Source: Isoetes taiwanensis (Eukaryota; Streptophyta; Lycopodiopsida; Isoetales; Isoetaceae). From it: 64,000 nt of DNA. The stretch lies in contig JAJEKV010000005.1 in the NCBI GenBank assembly GCA_021234155.1, positions 22,271,584-22,335,583 on the forward strand, read 5' to 3'. The notes under the pieces are model-generated. The model saw only the letters and a program-made list of their open reading frames with translations, ran no database searches and was not told where the DNA came from. Position 1 is the stretch's first letter. The number at the start of each line of letters is the position of its first letter. Positions 21,750-34,700 of the stretch are shown here, in pieces. Position numbers and translations under genes: made by a program.

Positions 21750-24640
21750 GTTTAGAACCTCCAGGTTGCTTGAGGCAACCACTCTGAGTGAAAAAATCCC
21801 AAGAAGAATGCTCAAACAATGGTTAAAAATAGCTTTCCCTAAAGAGAAAAAAGTCTGCCTTGCAAGAATGCATGCCAAATGCAAACTAAAGGGACTTTAC
21901 TCATGATTCTTGATTCTAGAGCTGCGCAAAACCTTGAAGGATGTTGGGAAAAAAGTCAGATAGATTTTGATAAGAACAAGCTTGTCAAATAAGCATTTCT
22001 GACCAAATCAATTTTTGGTCAATATCCTTGGCAGAGAGTTAAATTTTTAAACTCGATGAAGGTAGCTTCTTTTTGCGATCTGATTTTTCAAACCCTTTCT
22101 AAAATGTTTGCACACAATGTTCCAGAATGCCCTTTGCTGAAAGATGTATATATTTTTGGAATTTTGATTTTTTGATAATTGCCTGTCACAAAGTATGAAC
22201 AACAGATAAATTTGGAATTGCTAGATGTTTGGATGCACCTTTTTTGCTTTTCTATGCAGTATCAAATGCCTACAATGACTATGCCAATGAACTGATGAAG
22301 GTTACTTGAGCAGAATATAAGTATGGAGTTGTACTTACAGATCAAGGACCCTGTGGTGCAGGCTTAAACTTCTACCCATGAATCAAGCAAATATTATGAT
22401 TACCATGAACTTGTACTATAAATACTTGCATGCAATGCTTCTACTTTTTTCATTTCTCGAAGTAAGATGCAAGGGCTAAGTAATGTATAGGAATGGCGCC
22501 TGTCACAAAATCAATAGGAAGCACTCCAAATTTGTCAACAAGGCTCGGATTTTCATTTAACTCAGGATCACACAGGCAAACAATAATAATCCCAAGCTCT
22601 AAGTCTTGGGCACAAGATGAAAAAGGTATACAATCGAGTAAAGAGCACAAATTTGTCAATAATTCATACGAAATAACATGTTTGGAAGGCAGAATCAAGC
22701 TCCAGACTTGTAAACCGGTCCTTCTTCAAGGCAATCGATTTGTCCTTCACCTCAAAGCCCTCAAAAAACTTTTGAGAACAAAAGCCCCTTTTAAAAATTC
22801 CCCTCTTTAGCTCTGTTCTTGGCAAATTCGTGCAAGAATTTTGCTTTTTAGCTTAATTGATGCCTTCTTGGTGTCATACAGGCCGATCCGACAACTCAGA
22901 GTCATGATTGAGTGGTTGTTTCAAGCTAATTTATCGGAGGGTTCTTGGCAAATTTTGCGAAATATCCCACAGGCCAAATTCATATGGGAAGACCAGGGAC
23001 AAACAAAATCAATATTATTAATAAATAGCGTGTTATATCCACGTGGGCCTCAGTACCTCGACCGCCCCACACGCCTGAATATACCACGTGGCGGGGGCTA
23101 AGGAATCTAGGCTTTGGGGGGGAGGGATAGTTAGGAAACATTTTTTTTGCAATATAAGGTCAGGCACGATTCCCAAGAAGTCATACTTGAAGGCCCAAAT
23201 AAACGAATTTTTTGAATTTCGTTTTTGCAAAAAGGATCTTTTTTTATGCTCTCAAGGATGGTGGAATCTTTTTTGCAAAAAAAAAGTTTTTTAATTTTTT
23301 GCTTTGAAAAGAGGTATAAGAATGGTGATGTGGCATGTAGGCATGATGAGTTAGCAAATGTAAGGATGACATGGCAAGTAGGAGTGATGAGGTGTCAAGC
23401 AACTTGGCTAAGAATATTTTTTCTAGTCAAAACATGAGAAGATGTGGAGATGATGTGTATGACACGTGGATGATGATGATGTGGAGGTGTAGGTGATGAT
23501 GTGGCAAGATAATATGTCACCCTTATGAACTTATACACTTTAAATTGAAGAATTTTTTGCAAAGGATGGAATTCCAAAGGGGTGACACGTGTATGATGTG
23601 ACATGGCAATGAAGATGACATGTATGTTGACTTGGCCTTTTTGAATGATGCTATAGGTCAATTTAAGTGCCATGATGAGGTGGAGGTGATGAGCATGGCA
23701 CGTGGGTGGTGATGTGGAAGTGTTGGTGATGAGGTGGCAAGACAACATGTCCCCTTAATGGTCTAAACAACTTATTTTGAAGAATCTTGAAGAAAATGGA
23801 ATTTTCAATGGGGGTGATATGTGTGTAGTGTGACATGGCAATGGTGATGATGTATATGATGACTTGGCAATTCTCAAGTGGTGACATGGGTCAATTTGAT
23901 ACTAGTGCATATAAATTGCATGCTTTAAGCAATTTTCTTGGCTTTTGTTGCTTCCCTTAGGAATTTTGCATTTTCTCTCTCCATTTTGACTTCTAATGAG
24001 AGAATTTGACCCTAGACCATGGAGGTGGCTAAAATAAGTGGAATTTTTTTATTTTTCAAGATGGTGATGGTATGGTGGGTGTGTGAGGTATGAATAATGT
24101 ATGAATGAGATGTTTTGACTAGAAAAAAAATTCCCTAAGCTAATTTGCTATATGAAATGAAGGCTAAGCATGGAATTTGAGGTCATGTGGGAACTTTTGC
24201 ATGGAAAGGAGGATGAAGGGCTTTAGGATATGGATCATATGAAATAGTCATGCCAAGAACTCAATAGAAATTCCACATACCAAGAACACTCAAGCGGTCT
24301 TCCAAACTTCAAATTTGCTTTGTTTGAATCACCTTCTCTAGCATACTTGTGTGATCTTTCATGAATGTCTTCATCTTGGTCTTCAAGTGTCCACTTTATA
24401 ATCTCTAGGGATATACTCTCCTCAACTCAATGGTGTTTGTGTATCTGTGCTAAATCAATATGAATCTTGCTCTTCTATGCTGCCTTTGTCAAATGTCCTC
24501 ACCTTGGTCTTCAAGTCCTTATCAAAGTGTGCAAAGATGCATTCTCCTTGTATATCTATGTTCAAATCAAAGTGTGAGCATGAGAATATGAAAATGCGTC
24601 TTGCTCTTCCATGCTGCCATAGCATGGCAGCAACAGCTTA
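21750..24640. mobile_element. 2.9-kb insertion splitting the chromovirus relic; origin unknown
   Basis: Colinearity of the chromovirus integrase (above 24650) with its C-terminus and chromodomain (below 21745) implies that this stretch was inserted. I find no gene, no LTRs and no clear TSD. It contains AT-rich sequence, a G-rich patch around 23040-23120 and the tandem repeat at 23400-23890. The right edge is near the palindrome GCTGCCATAGCATGGCAGC at 24609-24627. An alternative is stepwise rearrangement rather than one insertion. Confidence 0.45.
23400..23890. repeat. Two-unit imperfect tandem repeat (about 240 bp unit)
   Basis: Unit 1 (about 23440-23640) and unit 2 (about 23690-23885) share GATGTGGAGGTG-type sequence, GGTGGCAAGA(C/T)AA(C/T)ATGTC, GAAGAATTTT or GAAGAATCTTGAAG, then GGGGTGA(C/T)A(C/T)GTGT and GTGACATGGCAATG. 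Rich in GATG and TGGCA words. Non-coding. Confidence 0.65.
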
Positions 24641-24649
24641 GATGTTTTA

Positions 24650-25480
24650 TTCGCAAAAGAAGTAGGAGCATCTCGAATACGAGCCTGAAGCAAGTCTACG
24701 AGATCCTTATGCTCAATAACTAAATCATCAACAGCTAGAACATCCTCACACACTTGAAAGAGTGGCTCCCACATAATCTTACCATAGGCCGCCTGAAAAG
24801 GAGTCATCTTTATGGTATACTAATAGGTATTATTGTACACAAATTCAGCAATAGGCAAATACTCTTCCTAAGACCTTGATATTCATTAACAAATGCCCTT
24901 AAGATGGAACAAATCATTTACCACCTCAGATTGTCCATCAGTTTCTAGGTCAAAAGTAGTGGAGAACCTTAATTTTATTCCCAAATGCATAAACAATATC
25001 TTTCAGAATTTACTCGTAAACTTTGTATCACGATTGGATACAATAATCTTAGGCAACCGGTGTAGCCTAAATATCTCTTTGTAAAGAGCATAGCCGCACT
25101 ATAAGCTGTCAACTTATCCAAGCAAGGAACGAAATGTGTGTGCTTAGTTAAACAACCAACAACCGTCCAAATGATAGTATTCATGCGAGAACTTACGAGA
25201 AGACCTATAATAAAATCCATAATCCCACATTGCTCCCAGAATAGGTAAGGATAAAAGAACACCATGAGGTTCTTGTTCGCTTTCTTTATCCGTTGACAAG
25301 TTACACAATGGCGAATATGATTCAAAATAACTCTTTGCAATATAGGCCCAACAAAGTATGGTTCAAGCTTGCAAAGGTTGGCCCCATGCCACGATGACTA
25401 GCAGTAGATGCATCATGGACCTGCCTAAGAGTAAGTGGTCTAAAGTCACGTAAAATGCATAGCGGATTAATTTCATTATA
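24650..25480 (-). pseudogene. Chromovirus integrase, decayed
   Basis: Minus strand. From about 25440 comes VHDASTASHRGMG (part of the HHCC zinc region), then HIRHCVTCQRIKKANKN with the CXXC, then the catalytic core start MDFIIGLLVSS (first Asp) and VGCLTKHTHFVPCLDK, the usual D-K-L-(S/T)-K-x-x-H-F segment. Near 24800 is MTPFQAAYGK, which follows the core in Ty3/gypsy integrases. Frames break several times and the DRDP and TDGQTE blocks are not cleanly readable. Its C-terminal continuation is at 21165-21745. Confidence 0.75.
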
Positions 25481-25508
25481 GTCTAAAGCATTGTATCAAA
25501 AGTTGGAA

Positions 25509-25548
25509 TACTTTTTTTTTTTTTTTCCTTTGTGGGGGGGGGGGGGTG
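25509..25548. repeat. Poly-T next to poly-G tract
   Basis: A run of about 15 T (25512-25526) is followed by CCTTTGT and about 13 G (25534-25546). Slippage-prone; sequence length here may be unreliable. Confidence 0.85.
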
Positions 25549-25785
25549 GTGTTGTGGGTAGTGTAGGATAGTGGTAGGGGATTTAAATCTAGCTTTCAAT
25601 CGGCAGAAGCGTCAATGACGACCTACAAAGAATCACCCCATGCAGACATCTGCGGGCAAAGAAGAACTATGCCTTTTTTACTCCACCTTTGAACTTAAAA
25701 TAGAAACTCCCACACCTTTGAACTTGTGGAGGGAGAAAGAAATAGGAAAGTACAATACAATAACAACGACAATATAGAGACAACC

Positions 25786-26246
25786 AATATAACAATCAAC
25801 ACACAACTACCATTAACATTATTAACATAAACCATTGCATTTAACACATTCAAATTAAAATCCCCCTTAAACCCCCTTTGGTTTGGGTGCATATTCACAC
25901 GGGGGGTTCCTTGAACCTTGAGAGCCGGATGGGCATATTTGCCCTTTATTCCAAGATCTGGACCGTACATAGCGATCCTCGTTTGTGGGGTATGCATGTA
26001 CAAGTTTTTGTATACTGTATATTAAGGTTTGCAAAATACTATAAGATTTGAGTGAATGTACTTAATGGTGTTAATTTTGTACATGTATTATAAATATATT
26101 TTTGGGGCTCTCGCGCCCTACGTAACCCCCCGTGTGAATATGCACCCAAACCAAAGGGGGTTTAAGGGGGATTTTAATTTGAATGTGTTAAATGCAATGG
26201 TTTATGTTAATAATGTTAATGGTAGTTGTGTGTTGATTGTTATATT
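25786..26246. repeat. Large inverted repeat, arms about 122 bp, loop about 217 bp
   Basis: Left arm 25786-25908 (AATATAACAATCAAC ... CACACGGGGGGTT) and right arm 26126-26246 (AACCCCCCGTGTG ... GTTGATTGTTATATT) are reverse complements with few or no mismatches. The same peptide shadow appears in open frames on both strands. The spacer contains GGGGCTCTCGCGCCC, and GGGGCCTTCGGGCCC follows the right arm. No transposase. Could be a foldback element or a recent inverted duplication. Confidence 0.9.
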
Positions 26247-26319
26247 AAAAAACTTTTTGGGGCCTTCGGGCCCTAATACAAGCCTTCGGGCACTAAGGAT
26301 GGCATATATGCATGTGTAG

Positions 26320-27120
26320 CAAATTTAGAAACACTTATGCATGTAAGAACTTTAGAAACACTTGAGCATGTAATCCAATTTCAGAAGACAAGTCTAGAAT
26401 GGCATACATACATAATTTGATTCTTCAAAACAATAAGTTAAGCACAATATAAAGAGTCAATTTTTACATGTGTGCAATTTAAGTGTTTTTTCTTCAATGC
26501 GCAACATGCAACCATGGTAGTCCATCTAAACCCATCCTGAGAAATAATTTAAGCTTTTTTAAGCTCTCCATGCATGCATGGCATATGTATAAACTGTGAC
26601 GTTTCAGAAAATCAAATCATGACCAAGCATTTCCTTAGAGCTCAATTGCGTTGAGGAGAAATTCATGTTGAGCATATCCTGCAACCTTAGATTCAAGGCA
26701 GCCGATGCATGATGATGAGAGCCCTCCTTAGCATATGGTCGATCTTGGTTCTTGCCTTCTAATTTCTTTGGTAATTTGAGGAATGATCGACACGACGATT
26801 TGGTGTAGACACATTTGGTGATGATGGCATCTGGGCAATAATGTCACCAAGCTTCTCCTGGCTTATTTATAAGAGAAGAGTCTCTGCATGTTTGAAACCT
26901 GTCATAAGACATATATTAGTACTTAAACCGTGTCATGCATGAATCATATGATTACCTTCCTTACTTATGGTCTGTGGTAACCCAGCCTTGTGGACCCTGT
27001 TTTGACTGCCATCGTGATGCCTCTGTTTATTCTCATTTAACTTATCTTTGCGACACAATTTATAGCTTCTCCATTCAAGAATTAGCAATCTTTGCTTTTC
27101 AAGCTCTCGGACACTACTTT
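26320..27120. other. No gene seen
   Basis: AT-rich spacer between the inverted repeat and the MutS relic, with two close repeats around TTTAGAAACACTT(A/G)(A/T)GCATGTAA at about 26327 and 26351. Confidence 0.4.
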
Positions 27121-27129
27121 CATCAAGAA

Positions 27130-27830
27130 CTATGCCAACGGATTTGACACTCGCTTTTAATCCATACTTCACATAATTTGCCTTGTAAATATCGTTAAGC
27201 TCTATCAATTAGAGAGTATGGAATCCCTTCTTTTAATGCAACCTCAAAAGCTAGACTTTCCCTACAAGCTCCATCTACAAGCTTCCAAGTAGGCTGAACT
27301 TTTCCATTTGCATCTTTTATGGCCATTGCTTTCAAAACCACATTCTTTTACGTTCAATTTCATATCAAGAAGCCCGTGAAGGTGAGTAGACAAAACACCA
27401 ACGCACTCAATTTCATCCGAGCTTCAAGAACGGCTCCAACAATTGATATACCCTTTTGCGCCATTGCCCTTGCATAGCTCATCCACCGGGACTAAGGTCA
27501 TTTCTTGTAGCCTCCGCGAGAATAGTGCGTAACTACGCCATTTCAACCCGCAAATATGCAAAAACATCGCAATATATGGCATCCACGCCACAGATTTAAC
27601 GAACAAGCGGACAACGGACAACAATGTATGGAGCTTTCGGCTATGCAATCGGCACCCAACGATTCGACCTTCTCAAATCCGAAGCAATTGATAGGTCCAC
27701 ATGTGCACGAAGCACCTTTACGCCTAAATTTTACTTCGGCCCTTTTTAGATTGGTAAGAGCCCAAAATCGACCCATCCCCTTTCCGGCTCAGCTTTCTTG
27801 AGGGGGCACCACCGGATTTTGTTGCTCTAT
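27130..27830 (-). pseudogene. MSH1-like (organellar MutS) C-terminal relic
   Basis: Plant MSH1 is a MutS homologue of plastids and mitochondria that suppresses recombination. On the minus strand, about 27500-27380 reads LVPVDELCKGNGAKG, matching the Walker B region of MutS (usually IDEI-x-RGT), then a stop, then DEIECVGVLSTHLHGLLD with the conserved S/T-T-H-x-H. After a frameshift, about 27330-27190 reads GKVQPTWKLVDGACRESLAF and EVALKEGIPYSLIDRA, typical of MSH1. Upstream to 27830 is coding-like with VKFRRKG and a possible acceptor (TTGTTGCAG). Multiple stops show it is dead, and the replacement of RGT by KGN would itself harm ATP hydrolysis. The GIY-YIG domain expected at the C-terminus was not found. 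Confidence 0.65.
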
Positions 27831-28020
27831 CTGCAACAACTTGAAAGGCAAGAATAGGACCGTAGATTTGCACTGGATCCTAGATGCTGCAAAATTTTCA
27901 CCTTGTCAAAATAGGGAAATGCATTGCATACCAAACAACCTGCTGTGGATGAACAAAAGAACTGCTTCCGGGTTGTATCCAACTCTGCACAAATCTGCCA
28001 CAGCCCTAGAAAAACCCTAG

Positions 28021-28124
28021 AAAAACATGCAAACAATAAAAAAAAATATGCAAACAATAAAAGCCCCACAACCACACGATTTTCCGCTAACAAAAGCCCC
28101 ACAACCACACGATTTTCCGCTAAC
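28021..28124 (+). repeat. Exact 33-bp tandem duplication and short direct repeat
   Basis: AAAAGCCCCACAACCACACG followed by ATTTTCCGCTAAC occurs twice back to back at 28059-28091 and 28092-28124 with no mismatch. Just before it ATGCAAACAATAAAA occurs twice. Recent slippage is likely. Confidence 0.9.
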
Positions 28125-28129
28125 AAATG

Positions 28130-31100
28130 GGTGCACTCTAGAAATACTGTTTAGTACGTCCACGTGAATACGCCCGTGAAATCATATGAAAACCATGCCG
28201 AAAAGCGTATAAAATCACAAAAAAAACCCCATGTTATAATGCTACATATAGAGACAACCAATATAAAATGCATTACCTGTTCTGCATGACTAAGAATATC
28301 GTGGCAAATACCATTTTCGACATTTTCCACTTTTCTCGCGGGCACAATGTACTGAATTGCTAGATTATTGAAAGTTTGTTATGAATCAACCAATGAGCCA
28401 CATTGGACATACATGCAGAGTAAAGAATTGTCCCAGCTATGCTTTTATTTAATGGAACTAGAAACATGTGCTTGGCGATCCGCTCATCACTCGTGGGCAT
28501 GCAAAATGGATATATCGTATATGTAATAGAGTCTGTAGATAATGGTTAAATGTAAGATACAAAAAAAATGGTCTGCTCCTTAAATCTAGTTTCAATGAGG
28601 GTGATCGACAGTTGATGTTGAATAGCAATCAGAGCAACGTGATCTAAAGCTCAAGATTGTTGCCACAATAAGACCATACTACATAAAGAATGACAGTTTA
28701 TACTTATAATCTCAAACATGATCATGGCTAACAAAAATCTAAGATGAATTTTGCCGCCTCTAAGAAGATACGTCCTGCCACGTTTATCTCAAGGGAGCTT
28801 TACGTTTTTTTTCTTGAAAATGGTTGATGCATGTGAAAGTTGATATAATTAATATTTTTCTTTGTTGCTAAGTTCATCTTTAAAAAAAAAAAAAAAAAAA
28901 AAACGAGCAAAAACGACCATTCTACTAAATCTACCAAACAAAACATTAGGTGAGTGAAATTAAACATGTAGAGTTTTTATTTTATTATTCGTATATTTAA
29001 ACTTAATGAGCCAATAAGTTTTAAGTGAGAAGAGATTTATTTTAAACTTGTATGCATAAAGAACACCTTATAAAATTTGTATACATAAAGAAATGTGATA
29101 CCAACAAACTGATCGTCTCCTGGCCATATGCTGCTTATCCCATGGTCCAATGTTTGGTGAAAATATCTCAAGTTTTAGTAGGCCTATTAGTGGAGCTTTT
29201 GCCAAAAGTTGTTTTATTGTTATTTATTTTGTGGGCCTTTTGTACGTGAAAATATATGTGTGTCTCCAGTCATCTGGTGCACCCAAGGAGAATGTAACCA
29301 TAAAGCTCTGAGCTGATAACTAGTTGCAAACGACAAATGTATAGCCAAAATAATTCCACATGAATTGGATTTTTGATCTCAACATTACATTGTACTTTTA
29401 ACTTTGGCATGAAAGAGTTCACTGTTGTTTGCCTTGGACAGTACCAGCCTTTAAATTTTCTATCGCAAAGTTCTACTAGGCAGTAAATCGTGGGCAAGCA
29501 CTTTTTTGGCGCACAAATACAACTTCTTTTATATTGATGATCTTGTTTGAATGCCTGGATGTTAAAATTAACACCATACGCATGCATGAACATGTGCTTT
29601 AATAGTAGCTCAAACTGTCGCTCCAATGCAAGCCTAAGAAGGTACATGCAAGTGTACTACGTCAGCAGACAAGGATGTGCTCCTCAGAAGATAAACATGT
29701 TAAAATAAAACAAAGCTACAAATGGACATGATATATGTGTATGATCCACATTTTGTGTTTAACAAAGAACTTCAGACACTACACAATAGAGAATGGCATG
29801 CAAAGATACGAATGGACATGTTATATGTCTAACAAACACATTTTATGTTTCTAAATTGGCAAAAACTCCAGACTCTACACAATAGAGAATGCCATGCAAT
29901 TGACAATAACAAATAGAAAGAAAACATCAACATACTCACATCTGCCACAATAGCTTTTGCAGAACATTTGTTAGTAAGAACTGCATCATGTGGTACGTAT
30001 GGCATGAATCGCATAGGAATTCAACAAGAATGTCTCCTAATAAGAGAGCTAGGTATCTTTCTCAAGTATTTCCTTGCTTTTGATCTTTCGATGGGGCTTC
30101 CTTTTGAGTATATGGGTCACTCCTAGTTTAGGATCTTTTGCCCTCCCCATTTTTAGGATGCGGCCTAGTACATTTTTTGCATAGCTAGTCCCCCTTTCTT
30201 AAATGGTCAGGGAGGCCCTATTTTGGGCTATAGGGTTTCTCAATCTTCTTGTCCCCTAGCTGGGGAAGCAGTGGATGGTTGCATGAAGGAAAAAAAAGAA
30301 AATTAATTTGAAAGAGCATTAATTTGAATTAAATTGACATCCTTTCTCATATGGCCTAAAGTGATCATAACTGCTTGTTAAATGAAAGGTGGTGAATGTT
30401 GGAGTTGAAGAGTGCCTTAGGGCTTGGATCCTAAGGACTTCCCCATGGCCGCCACAAGGGAGAAGATAAAAATACGTATTGTGGTTCCATGGAAGATAGG
30501 GTTAAGAAGTGCCTTTCCCCTCCTACCCAAAGCAAGGCCCCTCCTCCCTTAAGCAAGTGGGCCGAGAATGGTAGGAATGTGCTAGCCCCTTCCCTAGAGA
30601 TGGTGAGAATAGGCGTCTTTAACATGGTGGGATCCCACATCCATAGCGAAGCCTCGTCAAGGCCCTCTTTTTTAGGTCTTTTTCTCCTTTATTGTATGGT
30701 TCTATGCCCTCCCATACCATGTATGGGTTTGTTGTGCATTCATTTTGTTTCCTTACTTATCCTTCCCCCTCTCCTCCCCCTCTTCTGCGCTTTCTTCTCT
30801 CGATGGATGGATTGGTCGTATCTTGGTGGTGACTTTGTGACATGGATTTAGTTCTTTTCAGCGAGGGAAGGTCCCACTTCCTCTGGACCCCGTCCTCAGG
30901 AGGGAATCTATGGGACCATTAGGGTACGATGTAGTAAGGAATATGATTAGAAACACACCCATCTAGCTCCTGAGAAGTCTAGTCCTGGTTGTTTTGAGCT
31001 TCATGCAGTCCTCAGTAGTCCAGGTCTAGAGCATGCATTTGGAGTGATAGACGAACCCCCCCCAGTGTTAGTCCTTGCATTTCTCAGGTCCTAGAACCCT

Positions 31101-31700
31101 AGTCTTTGTACCTCTTATGCTTAGGTTAGTTCTTGCTTAGGATGGATGTGTAGGAAAGATTCAGCTTGATCTTTATGCTTTGAGTTTTTAGCAGATCAGT
31201 CAGTCTTTAGGATGTTTGAGATGTTTATGGTTTTATTTGTGGCCTTGAGTTCTGAGTAGAGCATTCAGTGTCATTTCGGCTGCTCAGGGCCAAGATAGTT
31301 TTTTTCGGGTTCATTTATGACTCCACTTACCACATCAAGTATTTCCTTGCAAAGAAGGGAGGAAAAAAGGGCAAAGTTGATGTGTCAGATGAAAGCTGCT
31401 GCAGACTGATTTCATGTTTGAAGCCGTGAAGGAATAATGGAAGGCCGAGGAGGAGAATCATCCCCACAAAGAAACACTTAGAGAAACGCCTGGGAAAAAA
31501 AATAAAAACACATGGCATACACGTGTATATAGGCTAGAATGATAGGAAATACGCAACCCCTGCTAACGTGGAGTCTACGTGGAGAGGAGGGCAGAATTCC
31601 CATATATAGAAATCCCATGCAAACACACGCCTCCATATATATTCAAGCGAACACAGCGCACACGTTTACTCGTGTTTAAGATAAATTGCGAGTTCTCCAT
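28130..31700. other. No gene seen; poly-A and a tandem duplication
   Basis: A minus-strand frame ending at a donor (GAACAG/GTAATG) near 28275 gives VPARKVENVENGICHDIL and might be one exon of a lost gene. A run of about 22 A is at 28881-28902. A frame of 120 codons at 30489-30851 and one of 125 codons on the minus strand at 29270-29647 match nothing I know. Otherwise unassigned. Confidence 0.35.
29715..29905. repeat. Tandem duplication, unit about 92 bp
   Basis: AATGGACATGATATATGTG at 29719 and AATGGACATGTTATATGTC at 29811 head two copies that both contain CACATTTT(G/A)TGTTT and CACTACACAATAGAGAATG or CTCTACACAATAGAGAATG. Confidence 0.8.
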
Positions 31701-31708
31701 TCTTGGCT

Positions 31709-34700
31709 ATGGCGACGTTGTCGCAATTTCGTGGTCTAGTGCCTGCACTACATCTACCAGCCTCTCTTAAAGCTGCCATGAACAACTGCACTCGGATTGG
31801 CAAGACGGGAAACACTACGGTAATGGGGCTCATTAGTGAGAAAAGCAGGAGAGGATCTGGGTTTGGAAAGAAGCTTCCGGTTCAACCAGGTGCGTATGCG
31901 CTTGATATATAGCTCTTTTGTGTCAGTTTAAGGATATTTTTATGAGCATCAATTTAAATGCCTTCATAGCTTGTCCAATAGCTCATGCACTTATGTACAT
32001 TTCCATTGCCTATACTTTAAGCTTAACGGATGATGCTGTTTGATGTTCATGTCCATTCTTCTCTCGTTCCTTCGTAGATTCTTGGTATGTTATATTTTAT
32101 CTCCCAAATGTCATCAATGAGCTACAACATGTGTTCCAACCTTTATCCAATGTTTGGCTCTGGTTGTATGTGTCTTTACAATTCATAAATATCATCATCT
32201 ATAACGAGAGTTAAGGGACAGAAAGGGGTCATTTAAAATAAATGAACATAAGATATAGTCTACACTATTAAGAAAGGAATGCGGATTTTACTAGATGGAC
32301 TGAATTACCAGTTGATAAACTTAACACAGTGTGGGATGCCGCGGTATTACTACGAAGGTCAGAGGATATGTACGAGCAGCTTCTTAAAATGCATTTTGAA
32401 GATGGGAATGTTCGAGAGTATGTAGTGTGCATACACAAGCATGTTGTTAGTCAGTCCACAGCGCTGGACGACTGGCTTCCAGTTGCTGAACTTGCGTTAG
32501 TATCAGATAAAGATGCTTTGCAAGCTATTCCTGAAGCTTTACATCTACTGTGCCGGTGAGATAATTATTCTAGGTCTAGGATGCACTGGCGAATTAGTGT
32601 TGAATAGATATGTTGGACGGTTCAGATATGCCACAATGGAATTGGGTAGTTAAATTTCAAGCTGACTAATGAGCACAGTTTTAATAATCTTTTTATTTAT
32701 GTTTTTCTGAATTCGTCATAAAAAAAACCGATACTAATATGAAATTATATATGACACAAATCATTTCCACGCCATGCACAACATCATGATTTTAATAGCT
32801 GTCATAGATTGGTCACTATATTTGATTGGTGCCACATGGTTGGCACCTCTATATTGACTGTGTACAATGAAACATGGATAGTAATCTTAATCGTTGAATG
32901 TTAAGAATGTTGATAAGTTATGCCCATTGACTAATTTCCATATATTATTATCAGAGAGGTCGCAGAATGCGCATCCAAGGGAGCTGTATCATTGCGCAGT
33001 ATTCCACGTTCCCAGTATGCTTCTTTCTCTGTCTCTGGTTGATGTCCTTAAAGCCAATTTGGATGGCAGTAGTTCCTAGGAATTGCAGTTGTCTAAATTG
33101 GATGGCATCGTAACAGACTCTTAGGAAGGTGGGATACTGCAGTATTGTACAAGGAAGGAAGGAAAGAAAAAATAAATGAATCAAAGAAAGGGAGGAAGAA
33201 AAATTGTTAATGTCCATTGAAGGCCCATGGGGTTATGAGACCAAGTACACACAACATTTTGAGCCTGCAGGGAAGTCATCATGTTTCTAGTTCAGTCAAT
33301 CTAATTTGCGTTTCCTAAAGAAGCTCAACCCCTATATAGAAGAAGATGTTTTTTGGCTTTCATTATTAATAAGGAAAAGATAGTAGTGGAAATAAAACGA
33401 GAAGTTCTTTTCATTTCAAGCAAAATGTGGAGATCCTTTTTCATTATCGAAGTATCTATTGCTGTTTATGCAGTAGACACAGCCTTACTTGACTATTAAC
33501 ATTCGGAAAGTTATTGTTCTTTTAGTTGGAAGTTTCCAGTTATTGATTTTGAGTGGATTCTACACATCATCAATGATGTGTTGTACACAATTGCTATATA
33601 AACGTCCAGCATGTCTGCCGTAACACCAATGAATATCAATATTACATTTTGACATACCTGCATAGTTTGAATAACCCCAACCTTTGCCATCTTCTCATAA
33701 AAAATGTACCAACGTGAGCCCCTCTAATTGTTCAGAATCGAAGGTCTAGCTGTTGAATCAGCATAGTGGAATCTTTATTCCTTAAGGCTTTGTAACTCTA
33801 ATTGAGAATCCTGTTCATGTAGGTCTTTACTTTCTCCTATCTGAGCACTGTTTTAAATATTTGTTGGATCTCTTTGATTTTGACATAGCATCAGATCTTG
33901 TGGGGGATCTGTTTTTCTCTGCTGCCAGCCTGAGATTTCTTTTTATTGCCCCAGTGCATTTCCAATGAAGAGTTCATGTTGGTATTAAAAGGAGGAAGTA
34001 GGAATTCTATGAAAAGTGCTGGTTCTATGCATAAGAGTACTGGCACTCCACTAGTGTATACGTTTTTTTGTTTCAGTGCTATCTTCTAACTTGTTATTAG
34101 AAGCATGACATGTTCACGCTGGTGCAGTTTGGAGTATGCTTATGAGCCAGCAGAAGATTTCTATAGTTTTGTCCTAGCTAGTTCATTATCAGGAGAGCAA
34201 CCAACAGGAGAATGTCCCTTTGCTGTCCTTGGGTTACCCAAATGTGCAACTGCTTCAGAGGTGAGCTCCCCTTGCTTATATTGATAAGGAAAGCCAACTA
34301 ACTTTCCATTTTTTTATTATTTGCATGCAGGTTCGGCTGTCATATAGGATGCTTGCTGCCAAGTACCACCCAGACAAATTTATTGGAGGTGATGTCAGTC
34401 AAGCTGTACTAGAGTATAAACGAGTACGTACTGTTTTTTGCTTAGTCCCAAAGTTGATTGGAATGGATAAAAGCTGATCTGTTATTGTGCCTAGCAAAAT
34501 GTTTTCCTTATAGAGAGTCAAGTATCAAATGTATGCTGGTCCTTTTTATCAGGTTGTGAAGGCATACGAAGAAATCAAAGGTAACCAAAGGCAATACAGC
34601 TATGCTTCCATTGGCGGCCAGAAACGGCAGGGATTAAGTGAACCAGTTACCATTCGGATGCATGCCTTAAAGAATAGTGGCATAAGTTTCCAAGCTGCTG

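Noticed and set aside
25695-26319. Two ORFs on opposite strands with the same peptide (MHPNQRGFKGDFN)
   Set aside because: The shared peptide comes from the inverted repeat arms, not from two genes.
29270-29647. 125-codon minus-strand frame
   Set aside because: No recognisable domain; many Cys, His and Lys without motif spacing.
30489-30851. 120-codon plus-strand frame with hydrophobic end
   Set aside because: No family and no gene context; the hydrophobicity follows from T-rich sequence.
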